From the NCBI GenBank assembly GCA_946410395.1, contig CAMKAE010000002.1, positions 1 through 30,957 on the forward strand: a DNA stretch of 30,957 nt, in the 5' to 3' direction. Of the stretch, positions 22,913 through 30,957 are shown in pieces (within the stretch, counting starts at the first letter, position 1; each line of letters opens with the position of its first letter). The notes under the pieces are model-generated. The model did not search any database, was not told where the DNA came from, and saw only the letters and a program-made list of their open reading frames with translations. A program made the position numbers and the translations under genes. Source of the DNA: an uncultured Clostridia bacterium. GTDB lineage: Bacteria; Bacillota; Clostridia; Christensenellales; Aristaeellaceae.

Positions 22913-24529
22913 ATGACCCAAAAGCAAAAGTCCATCGTCGGCGGCGTCTCCATCCTGGGCGTGGCCGGCATCATCTGCAAGGTGGTGGGGGTGCTCTACC
23001 GCATCCCGCTGCTGAACATCATCACTGACTACGGCACGGGGATCTATTCCATCGTCTTCCCCACCTACAACCTGCTGCTGGCCGTATCCTCCGCGGGCCT
23101 GCCCGTGGCCATCTCCCGCATGATGGCCCACCACATTACCCGCGAAGACCCCGCCAACGCGCGCCGTATCTTCCATTCGGCCCTGCGGATCCTGCTGATC
23201 CTCGGCGTGCTCACCTCCGTGCTGATGATGGCACTCTCCGGCGTCCTGGCCGAGATGCACAACCGGCCCACCACGCGCCTGGGCTTCATCGCCATCGCGC
23301 CGAGCCTGCTGTGCGTGTGCGTCATGAGCGCCTATCGCGGCTACCAGCAGGGGCTGCGCAATATGGTGCCCACCGCCGTCTCCCAGCTCATCGAGCAGCT
23401 GGGCCGGGTGCTCGTCTCCCTGCCCCTGGCCTATGTGGGGACGCGGGTCTACGGCAGCATCGAGCTCGGCGTCGCCGGCGCGCTGCTGGGCACGACCTTC
23501 GCCGAGGGCATCGCGCTGCTCTACATGCTGATCCAGAACGGCAAGTCCGCCCACGCGCTGGATGAGATCCGCCAGGATCCGCAGGCACGCGCGCTCTCTG
23601 GCAGGGAGATCCTCCGCCGGCTGCTCCTCGTGGCGGTGCCCATCACCCTGGGCGCCTGCATCGTGCCCCTGGCCAGCTTTGTGGACAGCTACATGATCTG
23701 CCCGCTGCTGGAGACGGCGGGCTTCGGCGAGGCGGCCGCCACCAAGCTCTACGGCGCCTATGCCGGCCCAGTCATCACGCTGATCAACGTGCCGACCGCC
23801 ATCGCCATGGCCATGGGCACCAACCTGGTCCCGGACATCGCCGCCGGCCTCGCCCGGGGCGACCGACCCTATGTGATCCGGGAGACCGGCATCGGCCTGA
23901 AGATGGCCGCCGTCGTCGGCTTCCCCTGCTCGATCGGCATGAGCATCCTCGCCAAGCCCATCCTGTACCTCTGCTACCGCGGCGGCTACAGCGTCGAACT
24001 GCTGAACACCGCCTCCGAGCTGCTGCAGATTTCGGCCCTGACCATTGTGCTCTTCACCATGGTGCAGGCCACCAGCGGCATCCTGCAGGGTGCAGGCAAG
24101 CAGCATATCCCCATGATCACCCTGTTCATCGGCGTCGCGATGAAGATCGCGCTGAACTACACTCTGGTCCGGCAGCCCGGCGTCAACATTCACGGCGCGC
24201 CCTGGGCGTCGCTGCTGTGCTACACGGCCAGCATGGTCCCCAACCTGTACTATGTCTGCAAGTGCACGGGCTACCGCTTCGACGTCGTCGGCGTGATCCT
24301 CAAGCCCCTGGCCTGCTCGGCCCTGATGGGGCTGGCGGTCTGGGAGATCTGGACGATCTTCTTCGGCGATCCGGGGCGGCTCAACGGCTTTGTGCTGGTG
24401 ACCGGCATTCTGGTCTGCGTGGCGGCGGGCGCGGTGCTCTACGGCATCGTCGCGCTCCTCACGCGCACGGTCAATGCGGAGAATCTGCCCGGCAAGGTGC
24501 AGAGAATCGTCGGGAGGTTCCAGAAATGA
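22913..24529 (+). CDS. yabM: MOP-superfamily polysaccharide flippase (YabM/SpoVB-like)
   Basis: A 538-residue polytopic membrane protein with about 14 hydrophobic segments. The opening SIVGGVSILGVAGIICKVVGVLYRIPLLNIITDYGTGIY and the following AVSSAGLPVAISRMMA are typical of the SpoVB/YabM branch of the oligosaccharide flippase family. Later MGTNLVPDIAAGLARGD and QATSGILQGAGKQHIPM also match. Members move lipid-linked glycan precursors across the membrane; the substrate here is not certain. AAAGGAG lies five bases before the ATG. The gene is followed by yabN and rqcP (yabO), the order found in Bacillus subtilis, which supports YabM over MurJ. It overlaps yabN by four bases. Confidence 0.9.
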   Translation: MTQKQKSIVGGVSILGVAGIICKVVGVLYRIPLLNIITDYGTGIYSIVFPTYNLLLAVSSAGLPVAISRMMAHHITREDPANARRIFHSALRILLILGVLTSVLMMALSGVLAEMHNRPTTRLGFIAIAPSLLCVCVMSAYRGYQQGLRNMVPTAVSQLIEQLGRVLVSLPLAYVGTRVYGSIELGVAGALLGTTFAEGIALLYMLIQNGKSAHALDEIRQDPQARALSGREILRRLLLVAVPITLGACIVPLASFVDSYMICPLLETAGFGEAAATKLYGAYAGPVITLINVPTAIAMAMGTNLVPDIAAGLARGDRPYVIRETGIGLKMAAVVGFPCSIGMSILAKPILYLCYRGGYSVELLNTASELLQISALTIVLFTMVQATSGILQGAGKQHIPMITLFIGVAMKIALNYTLVRQPGVNIHGAPWASLLCYTASMVPNLYYVCKCTGYRFDVVGVILKPLACSALMGLAVWEIWTIFFGDPGRLNGFVLVTGILVCVAAGAVLYGIVALLTRTVNAENLPGKVQRIVGRFQK

Positions 24530-25983
24530 GACAGATCACCGTGGTCACCCTGGGTCCCGGCAACCCCGCTTACCTGACCCGCCAGGCCGAGAAGGTCCTG
24601 CGCGAGGCCCGGCACCTGGTGCTGCGCACGGCCCGGCACCGCACGGCCGATTGGCTGCGGGAGGAGGGCGTCGCCTTCACGGATTTCGACGCGTACTACG
24701 ACCGCTACGATTCCTTTGACGAGATGCACCGCGCCATGGCGGAGGCCCTGTGGGCCGAGGCGGAGAAGCACCCGGTGACCTTCGCCGTACAGGACGCCGT
24801 CACCGACGGCGCCGTGCGCTTCCTGCGCCAGCTGAAGCCTGAAGGCGCCGCCCTGCGCATTCTCCCGGGCGTTTCCGCCGCCGACGCAGCCCTGGCGGAG
24901 GCCGGTGTGTCCGGCGACGGCTGGCTGATCGTCACCGCTGCCGATATCGCCCGGGTGACCCCGGACCCCGCCTGGCCCCTGCTGGTCACCGAGATCGACG
25001 ACCGCATGCTCGCCGGCGAAGTCAAGCTGCGCCTGAGCGCGCTGTACGGGGACGAGGCGCAGGCCGTGTTCTGTCCCTCCACCGCAAAAACCGCCCGTAA
25101 GCCCTTTGCCATCCCCCTCTGTGAGCTGGACCGGCAGGCATCCTACGACCACACGGTGTGCGCCGTGCTGCCGCCGGTGGATCTGACGGCCCGCGACCGC
25201 TACGGCTTCGCGGACCTGGTGCGGATCATGGCCCGGCTGCGGGGTCCCGGCGGCTGCCCCTGGGACGGCGCCCAGACCCATCAGTCCCTGCGCAAGTACC
25301 TGCTCGAGGAGGCCTACGAGGCCTGCGGCGCCATCGACGAGGAGGACCCGGATCACCTGGCCGACGAGCTGGGAGACGTGCTGCTTCAAATTGTCTTCCA
25401 CGCGGACATCGGCAAAGCCCTGGGCGAATTCGACATTCACGACGTCACCACCGCGATCTGCCGGAAGATGATCCGGCGGCACACCCACATATTCGGCAGC
25501 GATCACTGCGACACCGCGGAGCAGGTCTCCGACAACTGGGAGCGCATCAAGCAGGCCGAGCGGCACCAGCAGACCCAAGCCGAGGTCCTGGCCGACGTGT
25601 CCAGGGCCCTTCCCGCCCTGACCCGGGCCGCCAAGGTCCAGAAGAAGGCCGCACAGGTGGGCTTCGACTGGGACAGCGCCCCGGAGGCCCTGCCCAAGGT
25701 GGCCGAGGAGGCCGCCGAGGTGCGGGCGGAGCTGGACGCCGGGCGGGACCCCCTGGAGGAGCTGGGCGACCTGCTCTTCGCCTGCGTCAACGTGTCCCGG
25801 CTCTCCGGCGTCGACCCGGAGGAGGCCCTGACCGCCGCCACGGAGAAGTTCATCCGGCGCTTCACCGCCATGGAGGCCCTGATCCTGGCGGACGGCAAGG
25901 CCCTGAAGGACATGACGCTGGCCGAAATGGACGCCTACTGGGACCGGGTGAAGAAGGCGCAGGCCCCGGATTCCGCCGACTGA
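24526..25983 (+). CDS. yabN: Tetrapyrrole methylase-like and MazG pyrophosphatase fusion (YabN)
   Basis: A 485-residue two-domain protein. Residues 1 to about 220 resemble the SAM-binding tetrapyrrole methylase fold (TVVTLGPGNPAYLTRQAEKVL). From about 235 it is a full MazG nucleoside triphosphate pyrophosphohydrolase with two repeats: PGGCPWDGAQTHQSLRKYLLEEAYEA...DELGDVLLQIVFHA and VAEEAAEVRAEL...LEELGDLLFACVN, which carry the EExxE and ExxD metal ligands. MazG removes aberrant nucleotides or (p)ppGpp; the methylase-like domain has no proven substrate. The ATG at 24526 overlaps the yabM stop (ATGA), with GGGAGG upstream. The fusion is the normal form in Bacillota. Confidence 0.95.
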   Translation: MRQITVVTLGPGNPAYLTRQAEKVLREARHLVLRTARHRTADWLREEGVAFTDFDAYYDRYDSFDEMHRAMAEALWAEAEKHPVTFAVQDAVTDGAVRFLRQLKPEGAALRILPGVSAADAALAEAGVSGDGWLIVTAADIARVTPDPAWPLLVTEIDDRMLAGEVKLRLSALYGDEAQAVFCPSTAKTARKPFAIPLCELDRQASYDHTVCAVLPPVDLTARDRYGFADLVRIMARLRGPGGCPWDGAQTHQSLRKYLLEEAYEACGAIDEEDPDHLADELGDVLLQIVFHADIGKALGEFDIHDVTTAICRKMIRRHTHIFGSDHCDTAEQVSDNWERIKQAERHQQTQAEVLADVSRALPALTRAAKVQKKAAQVGFDWDSAPEALPKVAEEAAEVRAELDAGRDPLEELGDLLFACVNVSRLSGVDPEEALTAATEKFIRRFTAMEALILADGKALKDMTLAEMDAYWDRVKKAQAPDSAD

Positions 25984-26005
25984 CGGCTGCCTGAACGGAG
26001 GAAAT

Positions 26006-26278
26006 ATGAGACTGGACAAATATCTGAAGGTTTCCCGCATCATCAAGCGGCGCACCGTGGCCAACGAGGCCTGCGCCGGCGGCCGTGTCACGCTCAACGG
26101 CAAGGTCTGCAAGCCCGGCGCGGAGGTCCGCGTGGGGGACATCATGACCATCCGCTTCGGCGACAAGCTGGGCCGCTACGAGATCCTGGCCATCGAGGAG
26201 ACGGTCCGCAAGGGCGACGCCGCCGGCATGTACCGTGTCCTGGAGGAGGATCCAGCGGTGGCCGCCGAGCGCGGCTGA
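26006..26278 (+). CDS. rqcP: S4-domain RNA-binding protein RqcP (YabO)
   Basis: A 90-residue S4-domain protein. MRLDKYLKVSRIIKRRTVANEACAGGRVTLNGKVCKPGAEVRVGD is the canonical S4 fold, and the sequence ends with a short acidic tail. In Bacillus subtilis the homologue YabO/RqcP binds stalled 50S subunits and works with RqcH to add poly-Ala tails in ribosome-associated quality control. It could be called HslR-like, but the position right after yabN identifies it as yabO. GGAGG lies just before the ATG. The genes that usually follow (yabP, yabQ, divIC) are absent, and ispDF follows after 13 bases. Confidence 0.94.
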   Translation: MRLDKYLKVSRIIKRRTVANEACAGGRVTLNGKVCKPGAEVRVGDIMTIRFGDKLGRYEILAIEETVRKGDAAGMYRVLEEDPAVAAERG

Positions 26279-26291
26279 CGGGGGCGCCGGT

Positions 26292-27446
26292 ATGTGGTAT
26301 GTCATCGTATTGGGCGGCGGCAGCGGAAGCCGCATGGGGCTGGGCTACAACAAGGTCCTGGCGCCCCTGGCCGGCGTGCCGGTGATCCGCCGCTCCGTGG
26401 ACGCCTTTGCCGGCCTCGCGCAGGGCGCCGTTGCGGTCTGCCCCGCGAAGGAGCGGCCGCAGTTTGAGCGGGCCCTCGCCGGCGCCGCGCTGCCCGTGAC
26501 CTTTGCCAACGGCGGCGAGAACCGCCAGGCCTCCGTGTGGAACGGTCTGCAGGCGCTGCCACCGTCCTGTACCCACGTCCTGATTCATGACGGCGCCCGC
26601 TGCCTGGTGGACGCGGACGTCATCCGCCGCGCCATGGACGGCGCGGCAAAAACAGGCGCGGCCGTGGCGGCCGTGACCGTCACCGACACCGTGAAGCAGT
26701 GCGACGAGGCGGGGCTGATCACCGCCACGCCGCCCAGAGAGCAGCTCCGGGCCGTGCAGACGCCCCAGGCCTTTTCCCTGCCGCTGATCCTGGAGGCCCA
26801 CCGCAAGGCCGCCGCGGACGGCTTCTGCGGCACCGACGACGCCTCCCTGGTGGAGCGCCTCGGACATCCCGTGCTGCTGACCGAGGGCAGCCGGACCAAC
26901 CTGAAACTGACACAGCCGGAGGATCTGACCATGGCCGAACAGCTTCTTTCTCTTCCGCCCTTCCGCGTTGGGACAGGCTATGATGTGCACCGTCTTGTGC
27001 CCGGACGGATGCTGGTGCTCTGCGGCGTGCCCATTGCGCACGAGAAGGGCCTGGACGGGCACAGCGACGCGGACGTGGCCGTGCATGCCCTGATGGACGC
27101 CATGCTCGGCGCCGCGGCCCTGGGCGACATCGGGCAGCATTTCCCGGACACGGATCCGCGCTACAGCGGCATCTCCTCGATGAAGCTGCTGGCGCAGGTC
27201 TGCGCGCTGCTGGCGGAGCGGGGTCTGCGGGTGGGCAACGCCGATCTGACCATTGTCGCGCAGGCGCCGAAGCTCGCATCCCACATCCCGGTGATGCGCC
27301 AAAACCTAGCCCAGGCCCTGGACCTGCCGCCGGATCGCGTCAGCGTGAAAGCCACCACCACCGAGCGCCTGGGCTTCGAAGGCCGGCAGGAGGGCATCAG
27401 CGCCCAGGCCGTCGTGCTGCTCTGCGCGAAATCTGCAGCGGTGTGA
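26292..27446 (+). CDS. ispDF: Bifunctional IspD-IspF enzyme of the MEP isoprenoid pathway
   Basis: A 384-residue fusion of two MEP-pathway steps. Residues 1 to about 222 are IspD (MEP cytidylyltransferase), with VLGGGSGSRMGLGYNKVLAPL (CTP loop), IHDGARCLVD and TPPREQLRAVQTPQAF. Residues 226-384 are IspF (MEcPP synthase), with zinc ligands D231 and H233 in GYDVH, the third in LDGHSDADV, and TTERLGFEGRQEGI near the end. The ATG at 26292 is chosen as it starts the CTP-binding strand directly; its ribosome site is weak (GACGGGGGCG), so translation may depend on coupling to rqcP. IspE, which acts between the two steps, is not in the window. Fused ispDF genes are known in other bacteria. Confidence 0.95.
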   Translation: MWYVIVLGGGSGSRMGLGYNKVLAPLAGVPVIRRSVDAFAGLAQGAVAVCPAKERPQFERALAGAALPVTFANGGENRQASVWNGLQALPPSCTHVLIHDGARCLVDADVIRRAMDGAAKTGAAVAAVTVTDTVKQCDEAGLITATPPREQLRAVQTPQAFSLPLILEAHRKAAADGFCGTDDASLVERLGHPVLLTEGSRTNLKLTQPEDLTMAEQLLSLPPFRVGTGYDVHRLVPGRMLVLCGVPIAHEKGLDGHSDADVAVHALMDAMLGAAALGDIGQHFPDTDPRYSGISSMKLLAQVCALLAERGLRVGNADLTIVAQAPKLASHIPVMRQNLAQALDLPPDRVSVKATTTERLGFEGRQEGISAQAVVLLCAKSAAV

Positions 27447-27476
27447 TTCGTCACGCCGCTCTTTCCTTTGAAATGA

Positions 27477-27504
27477 TTGACTTTTTCCCGATTCATGCTA
27501 TGAT
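27477..27504 (+). promoter_or_regulatory. Promoter for phoH-pgpH-ybeY
   Basis: TTGACT (27477-27482), a 16-base spacer and TATGAT (27499-27504) with TGC directly before it (extended -10). The surrounding 27447-27540 is AT-rich and contains no gene. An overlapping GATAAT at 27502-27507 is an alternative -10 with a longer 19-base spacer. No terminator hairpin for ispDF was seen here. Confidence 0.7.
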
Positions 27505-27554
27505 AATTGTGGCATTTTATCTGTTGAAAACCGTTGTACAGGAGGAATTCAGCA

Positions 27555-28529
27555 TTGTCCGACACCAGGACACTCAGCATTCCCATCGACCGGGATGACC
27601 TGGCGGTATCTCTGTTTGGCATGAACGACCGGCACGCGGCGCTGCTGGAGCAGGAATGCGGCGTGACCATGGCCGTCCGGGGCAATGAGATCAAACTCCA
27701 GGGCAGCCCGGAGGACCTGAAGGTCGCCGAGGCCGTGATCGCGCAGCTGACCCGCGCCATGAAGCGCGGCGACCCCGTGGACCGCACTCAGATCCGTTAT
27801 GCGATCGCCCTGGCCCGGGAGGGCAAGAGCGATCTGATCGACGAGGCGCTCCGGCAAGTCATCGCCATCACCCACCGGGGCAAGCAGATCCGCTGCAAGA
27901 CCCTGGGCCAGCAGGAGTACGTCAAGGCCATCCGCGACCACGTGCTCACCTTCTGCGCCGGGCCCGCCGGCACCGGCAAGACCTATCTGGCCATGGCCCT
28001 GGCCGTGGTGGCGCTGAAAAACAAGGAAGTGGAGCGGATCGTGCTGACCCGCCCCGCGGTGGAGGCCGGCGAGCGCCTCGGCTTTCTCCCCGGCGACCTG
28101 ACCCAGAAGGTGGATCCCTACCTGCGCCCGCTCTACGATGCCCTCTATGACTTCATGGGCGTGGACTCCTATCAGAAGCTGGTCGAGCGCGGCACCGTGG
28201 AGGTCGCGCCCCTGGCCTACATGCGCGGCCGCACCCTGTCCGACAGCTTTATCATCCTGGACGAGGCCCAGAACACCACCTCCGAGCAGATGAAAATGTT
28301 CCTGACCCGCATCGGCTTCGGCTCCCGGGCCGTGGTGACGGGCGACCTGACGCAGACCGACCTGCCCGCGGGCAAGCGCTCCGGCCTGGCCGAGGCGCTG
28401 GAGGTGCTCGGGGACATTCCCGCCATCGGCATTGTCCGCCTCAGCGGCAAGGACGTTGTCCGCCATGAGCTGGTACAGCAGATCGTGGAGGCCTATGACG
28501 CCTATGAGGCGGCCCGGAAGGAGCGCTGA
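27555..28529 (+). CDS. phoH: PhoH-family ATPase (YbeZ)
   Basis: A 324-residue cytoplasmic P-loop ATPase, possibly an RNA helicase acting with YbeY in rRNA processing. The N-terminal 90 residues look like a KH-type nucleic-acid domain (LLEQECGVTMAVRGNEIKLQGSPE). Walker A is GPAGTGKT (residues 136-143), Walker B is FIILDEAQNTT, and a Q-rich sensor (VVTGDLTQTDLP) follows. The start is the TTG at 27555, nine bases after AGGAGG; an earlier in-frame TTG at 27534 lies upstream of that site and is unlikely. pgpH follows after three bases and ybeY after that, a conserved trio. Confidence 0.95.
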   Translation: MSDTRTLSIPIDRDDLAVSLFGMNDRHAALLEQECGVTMAVRGNEIKLQGSPEDLKVAEAVIAQLTRAMKRGDPVDRTQIRYAIALAREGKSDLIDEALRQVIAITHRGKQIRCKTLGQQEYVKAIRDHVLTFCAGPAGTGKTYLAMALAVVALKNKEVERIVLTRPAVEAGERLGFLPGDLTQKVDPYLRPLYDALYDFMGVDSYQKLVERGTVEVAPLAYMRGRTLSDSFIILDEAQNTTSEQMKMFLTRIGFGSRAVVTGDLTQTDLPAGKRSGLAEALEVLGDIPAIGIVRLSGKDVVRHELVQQIVEAYDAYEAARKER

Positions 28530-28532
28530 CCC

Positions 28533-30926
28533 ATGACCCAGAACGCCGCAAAGAATTCCGCCCCCCGGAGCGCCTGGTTCAACACCTCCAAGGGCCGCTG
28601 TGTTTTCGCCATGCTGGTGGGCTGTGTGGTGACCTGCCTCATCCTCTGCCTGGCCAACGTGCCCGTGCGCTACGACATCCAGGTCGGCCAGGAAGCCCAC
28701 GAGACCATTCCGGCCACCAAGGACGTGACCGACGAGACCTCCCTGAAGGCCGAGCAGGAGAAGGCCGCAGACCTGGTTCTCCCCTACTACACCATTCCGC
28801 GGGAGGAGACGGACCGCTTTCTCGCCGAGCTGACCGCCGTGCTGGACCAGCTGCAGCAGGTCCAGGCCTCCAGAGGCGAGAGCAAGGGCGCCTACAGCGA
28901 TCATGAGCTGGCGGAGGCAAGGGAAAAGGTCACCCGCTTTTCGCTGAACAACAACAACGCCCAGACGCTGCTGAACATGAGCGACGAGGATTTCGCTGCG
29001 TCAAAAGAGCTGATTCTCAGCACCGCAGGCGACTATCTGCGCGCCATGGAGTCCGTCCAGGACAGCACCGCCGCCACCGTTGCGGAGAAAATCCGTGACC
29101 AGATCGCTGCCAGGATGCTTGAGGAGGGGCGCAGCGAGGACCTGCTGAAGATCCTGACGGATCCGAACAGCCTCACCGCCGACGGCACGCAGGTGTTGAC
29201 ATCCCTGCTGAAGGCTTTCTGGACCGAGGACAGCGACGCGACCGCCCGGGCCAAGCAGGCCGCCCGGGACCGGGTCGAGGAGAAGAAATATTTCTACAAA
29301 CAGAGCGACGTCATCATCCGCGCCGGCGACATCGTCCAGCAGAACCAGTATGACATGCTGGCGAGCCTCTACCTGCTCAAGGACTCCCCGATCGACGCCT
29401 CGATCTATTACGGGGCCATCCTCTTCGGGCTGACCGGGTACGGGCTGCTGACCGTGCTGGCGCTGCTCCTCTCCCCTGCGCTGTTCTCGGACCTGCGCAG
29501 GACCATCGTGCTGAACTGCGTGATCGTCCTGGCCATCGGGCTGTGCGTCGTGGCGGTGAAGCTCAATCGCGTATATCTCTCGCCGGTGATCCTGGCGGCG
29601 CTGCTGTGCACCTCCCTGCTGGGCTGGCGCACGGCCATCGCCGCCAACGTCAGCATCGCGGTGATGCTGGCCAGCCTGGCCGCCGGAGACAGCTCCACCT
29701 CCCTGAGCGAGATGGTCTGCATCATCCTCATGACCCTGGTCAGCGGCACCTTCGCCATCGTGTTTGTCCGGCACCGCTATCAGCGCGTGCTGGTGCTGGC
29801 CTGCGGCTTTGTCTGCGGCCTGCTCAACGGCCTGGTGCTGCTGATGATGTCCCTGCTGACCACCCTGCTGCCGGAAGGCTCCGTCACGGGCATTATGAAC
29901 TCGGCCCTCTTTGCGCTGGCCGGCGCGGTCCTCTCCGCCGTCATCGCCGTAGCCTTCCAGCCCATCTTTGAATCCGTCTTCAACCTGCCCACCGGCAACA
30001 AGCTGCTGGAGCTCACCAATCCCAATCATCCGCTGCTGAAAAAGCTGATGATGGAAGCACCGGGTACCTATCACCACTCCATCATCGTGGCCAACCTGGC
30101 GGAGGCCGCCGCGGAAAACATCGGTGCCAATCCGCTGCTGGCCCGGGCCGGCGCGTACTTCCACGACGTGGGCAAGCTGTCCCGCCCGGAGTACTTCAAG
30201 GAAAACCAGGTGGACGGCAACCCGCTGGACGCCGTGGACCCGTATGTGGCCGCTGCCCTGGTCACGGCTCACACCCGCGACGGCCTCCAGCTGGCCGCGA
30301 AGTACCGCCTGCCCCAGGAGGTCCAGCAGATCATCACCGAGCATCACGGCGACACACCGGTCATGTATTTCTACAACAAGGCGCTCCAGGCTGCCGGGGA
30401 CCGGCCGGTGGACATCGCGGACTTCCGCTATCCCGGGCCCCGTCCGGGCAGCCGCGAGGCCGGCATTGTCATGCTGGCGGACACCGCCGAGGCCGCCGTC
30501 CGCTCCATCGCGTCCCCGACGCCCCAGGCCATCCGCGAGCGCATCGACACCCTGGTCCGGGGCAAGCTGGAGGACGGTCAGCTCAGCGACTGCCCCATGA
30601 CCATGCAGGACATCGAGGGCGTCTGCGAGGCCTTCTGCAAGGTGCTCAACGGCGTCTTCCACGAGCGCATTGAGTATCCCAAGACGGACATCCCCCAGCG
30701 CGGGACCTTCCTGCCGCAGGAGGAGCCCGTCCAGGCGCACGAGTCTGAAGTCAAGCCCGCGGAGTTCGTCCCCAAGCCGCTGGTGAGCGTCGACGCCGAC
30801 CACGCTTCCGAAGATCCGGGCGGCGCCCAGGAATCCGCCGCCGGCAAAGAGCCCGAGAGCAGAGGAAGCGTCGGCATCTGGCCGGCGCCCCCCGAGGACC
30901 TGCCCTTCACAAAGGAGAATCCATGA
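28533..30926 (+). CDS. pgpH: 7TM-HD family c-di-AMP phosphodiesterase PgpH
   Basis: A 797-residue membrane enzyme of the 7TMR-HD family that hydrolyses c-di-AMP to pApA. An N-terminal anchor helix (about 25-45) is followed by a large extracytoplasmic domain (about 48-285), then seven transmembrane helices (about 290-490) and a cytoplasmic HD domain. Its metal site includes HHSIIVANLAE and YFHDVGK, with H544 and D545, then ITEHHGDTP. The last 75 residues are an acidic, Pro-rich, probably disordered extension (EEPVQAHESEVKPAEFVPK...), longer than usual. The start follows phoH by three bases and the stop overlaps the next ATG (ATGA). c-di-AMP normally limits potassium uptake, which links it to trkAH. 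Confidence 0.95.
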   Translation: MTQNAAKNSAPRSAWFNTSKGRCVFAMLVGCVVTCLILCLANVPVRYDIQVGQEAHETIPATKDVTDETSLKAEQEKAADLVLPYYTIPREETDRFLAELTAVLDQLQQVQASRGESKGAYSDHELAEAREKVTRFSLNNNNAQTLLNMSDEDFAASKELILSTAGDYLRAMESVQDSTAATVAEKIRDQIAARMLEEGRSEDLLKILTDPNSLTADGTQVLTSLLKAFWTEDSDATARAKQAARDRVEEKKYFYKQSDVIIRAGDIVQQNQYDMLASLYLLKDSPIDASIYYGAILFGLTGYGLLTVLALLLSPALFSDLRRTIVLNCVIVLAIGLCVVAVKLNRVYLSPVILAALLCTSLLGWRTAIAANVSIAVMLASLAAGDSSTSLSEMVCIILMTLVSGTFAIVFVRHRYQRVLVLACGFVCGLLNGLVLLMMSLLTTLLPEGSVTGIMNSALFALAGAVLSAVIAVAFQPIFESVFNLPTGNKLLELTNPNHPLLKKLMMEAPGTYHHSIIVANLAEAAAENIGANPLLARAGAYFHDVGKLSRPEYFKENQVDGNPLDAVDPYVAAALVTAHTRDGLQLAAKYRLPQEVQQIITEHHGDTPVMYFYNKALQAAGDRPVDIADFRYPGPRPGSREAGIVMLADTAEAAVRSIASPTPQAIRERIDTLVRGKLEDGQLSDCPMTMQDIEGVCEAFCKVLNGVFHERIEYPKTDIPQRGTFLPQEEPVQAHESEVKPAEFVPKPLVSVDADHASEDPGGAQESAAGKEPESRGSVGIWPAPPEDLPFTKENP

Positions 30927-30957
30927 GACTCATCTGGCAGATCGACGCCCCGGTGGA
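30923..30957 (+). CDS. ybeY: Start of endoribonuclease YbeY gene (cut by window edge)
   Basis: Only 11 codons are present (MRLIWQIDAPV). AAAGGAG lies six bases before the ATG, which overlaps the pgpH stop. The call rests mostly on the conserved phoH-pgpH-ybeY order, since the visible residues are not diagnostic. YbeY is the metal-dependent RNase involved in 16S rRNA 3'-end maturation. Confidence 0.75.
   Translation, partial: MRLIWQIDAPV

Noticed and set aside
26292..27446. Frameshifted or misassembled ispD and ispF read as one gene
   Set aside because: The frame is continuous, both domains are complete, and ispDF fusions are known in other bacteria.

Overview
The window reads as a chromosomal housekeeping segment of a high-GC member of the Bacillota, probably class Clostridia. 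The pointers are a T-box riboswitch of the valine type in front of valS, the ECF module ecfA1-ecfA2-ecfT followed by truA, the yabM-yabN-yabO (MOP flippase, MazG fusion, RqcP) gene order, the phoH-pgpH-ybeY order, strong Shine-Dalgarno sites (AAAGGAGG-like) and several TTG starts. No phage, insertion sequence, CRISPR array, tRNA or rRNA was seen. The species cannot be named from sequence alone.

Layout. From 1 to 3084 everything is on the minus strand: a DUF177/YceD protein, rpmF (L32), a T-box leader, a 66-residue two-helix membrane protein and valS, which runs off the left edge. A divergent promoter region (3085-3289) separates this from a plus-strand gene train that fills the rest. 3290-9999 holds ecfA1-ecfA2-ecfT-truA, a GNAT acetyltransferase, a COG2509-type flavoprotein and pepT, closed by an intrinsic terminator. 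10158-19811 is a cell-shape and wall-elongation cluster: maf, mreB, two tandem mreC paralogues, mreD, a class B PBP (PBP2), minD and rodA. 20048-27446 holds trkA-trkH (potassium uptake), yabM, yabN, rqcP and an ispD-ispF fusion. 27555 to the end holds phoH, pgpH (c-di-AMP phosphodiesterase) and the first codons of ybeY.

How the genes work together. MreB, both MreCs, MreD, PBP2 and RodA would form an elongasome (RodA polymerises glycan, PBP2 cross-links), with MinD linking to division-site choice. The YabM flippase may move lipid-linked wall precursors, and IspDF feeds isoprenoid precursor synthesis for lipid carriers. TrkAH and PgpH may be linked through c-di-AMP control of potassium uptake.

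The most unusual points are: (1) a pair of about 140-bp MITE-like, highly structured repeats in opposite orientation bracketing minD-rodA; (2) two tandem MreC paralogues, each with a long acidic cytoplasmic tail that shares a short LxxIxxxLPTG motif, one also carrying a Pro/Thr tail on the outside; (3) a promoter before trkA whose expected start lies inside the 5' arm of a terminator hairpin; (4) a recurring TTGTGGTAYAAT extended -10 element; and (5) an uncharacterised small membrane protein placed under tRNA-Val control ahead of valS. No wholly new multi-gene system was found.
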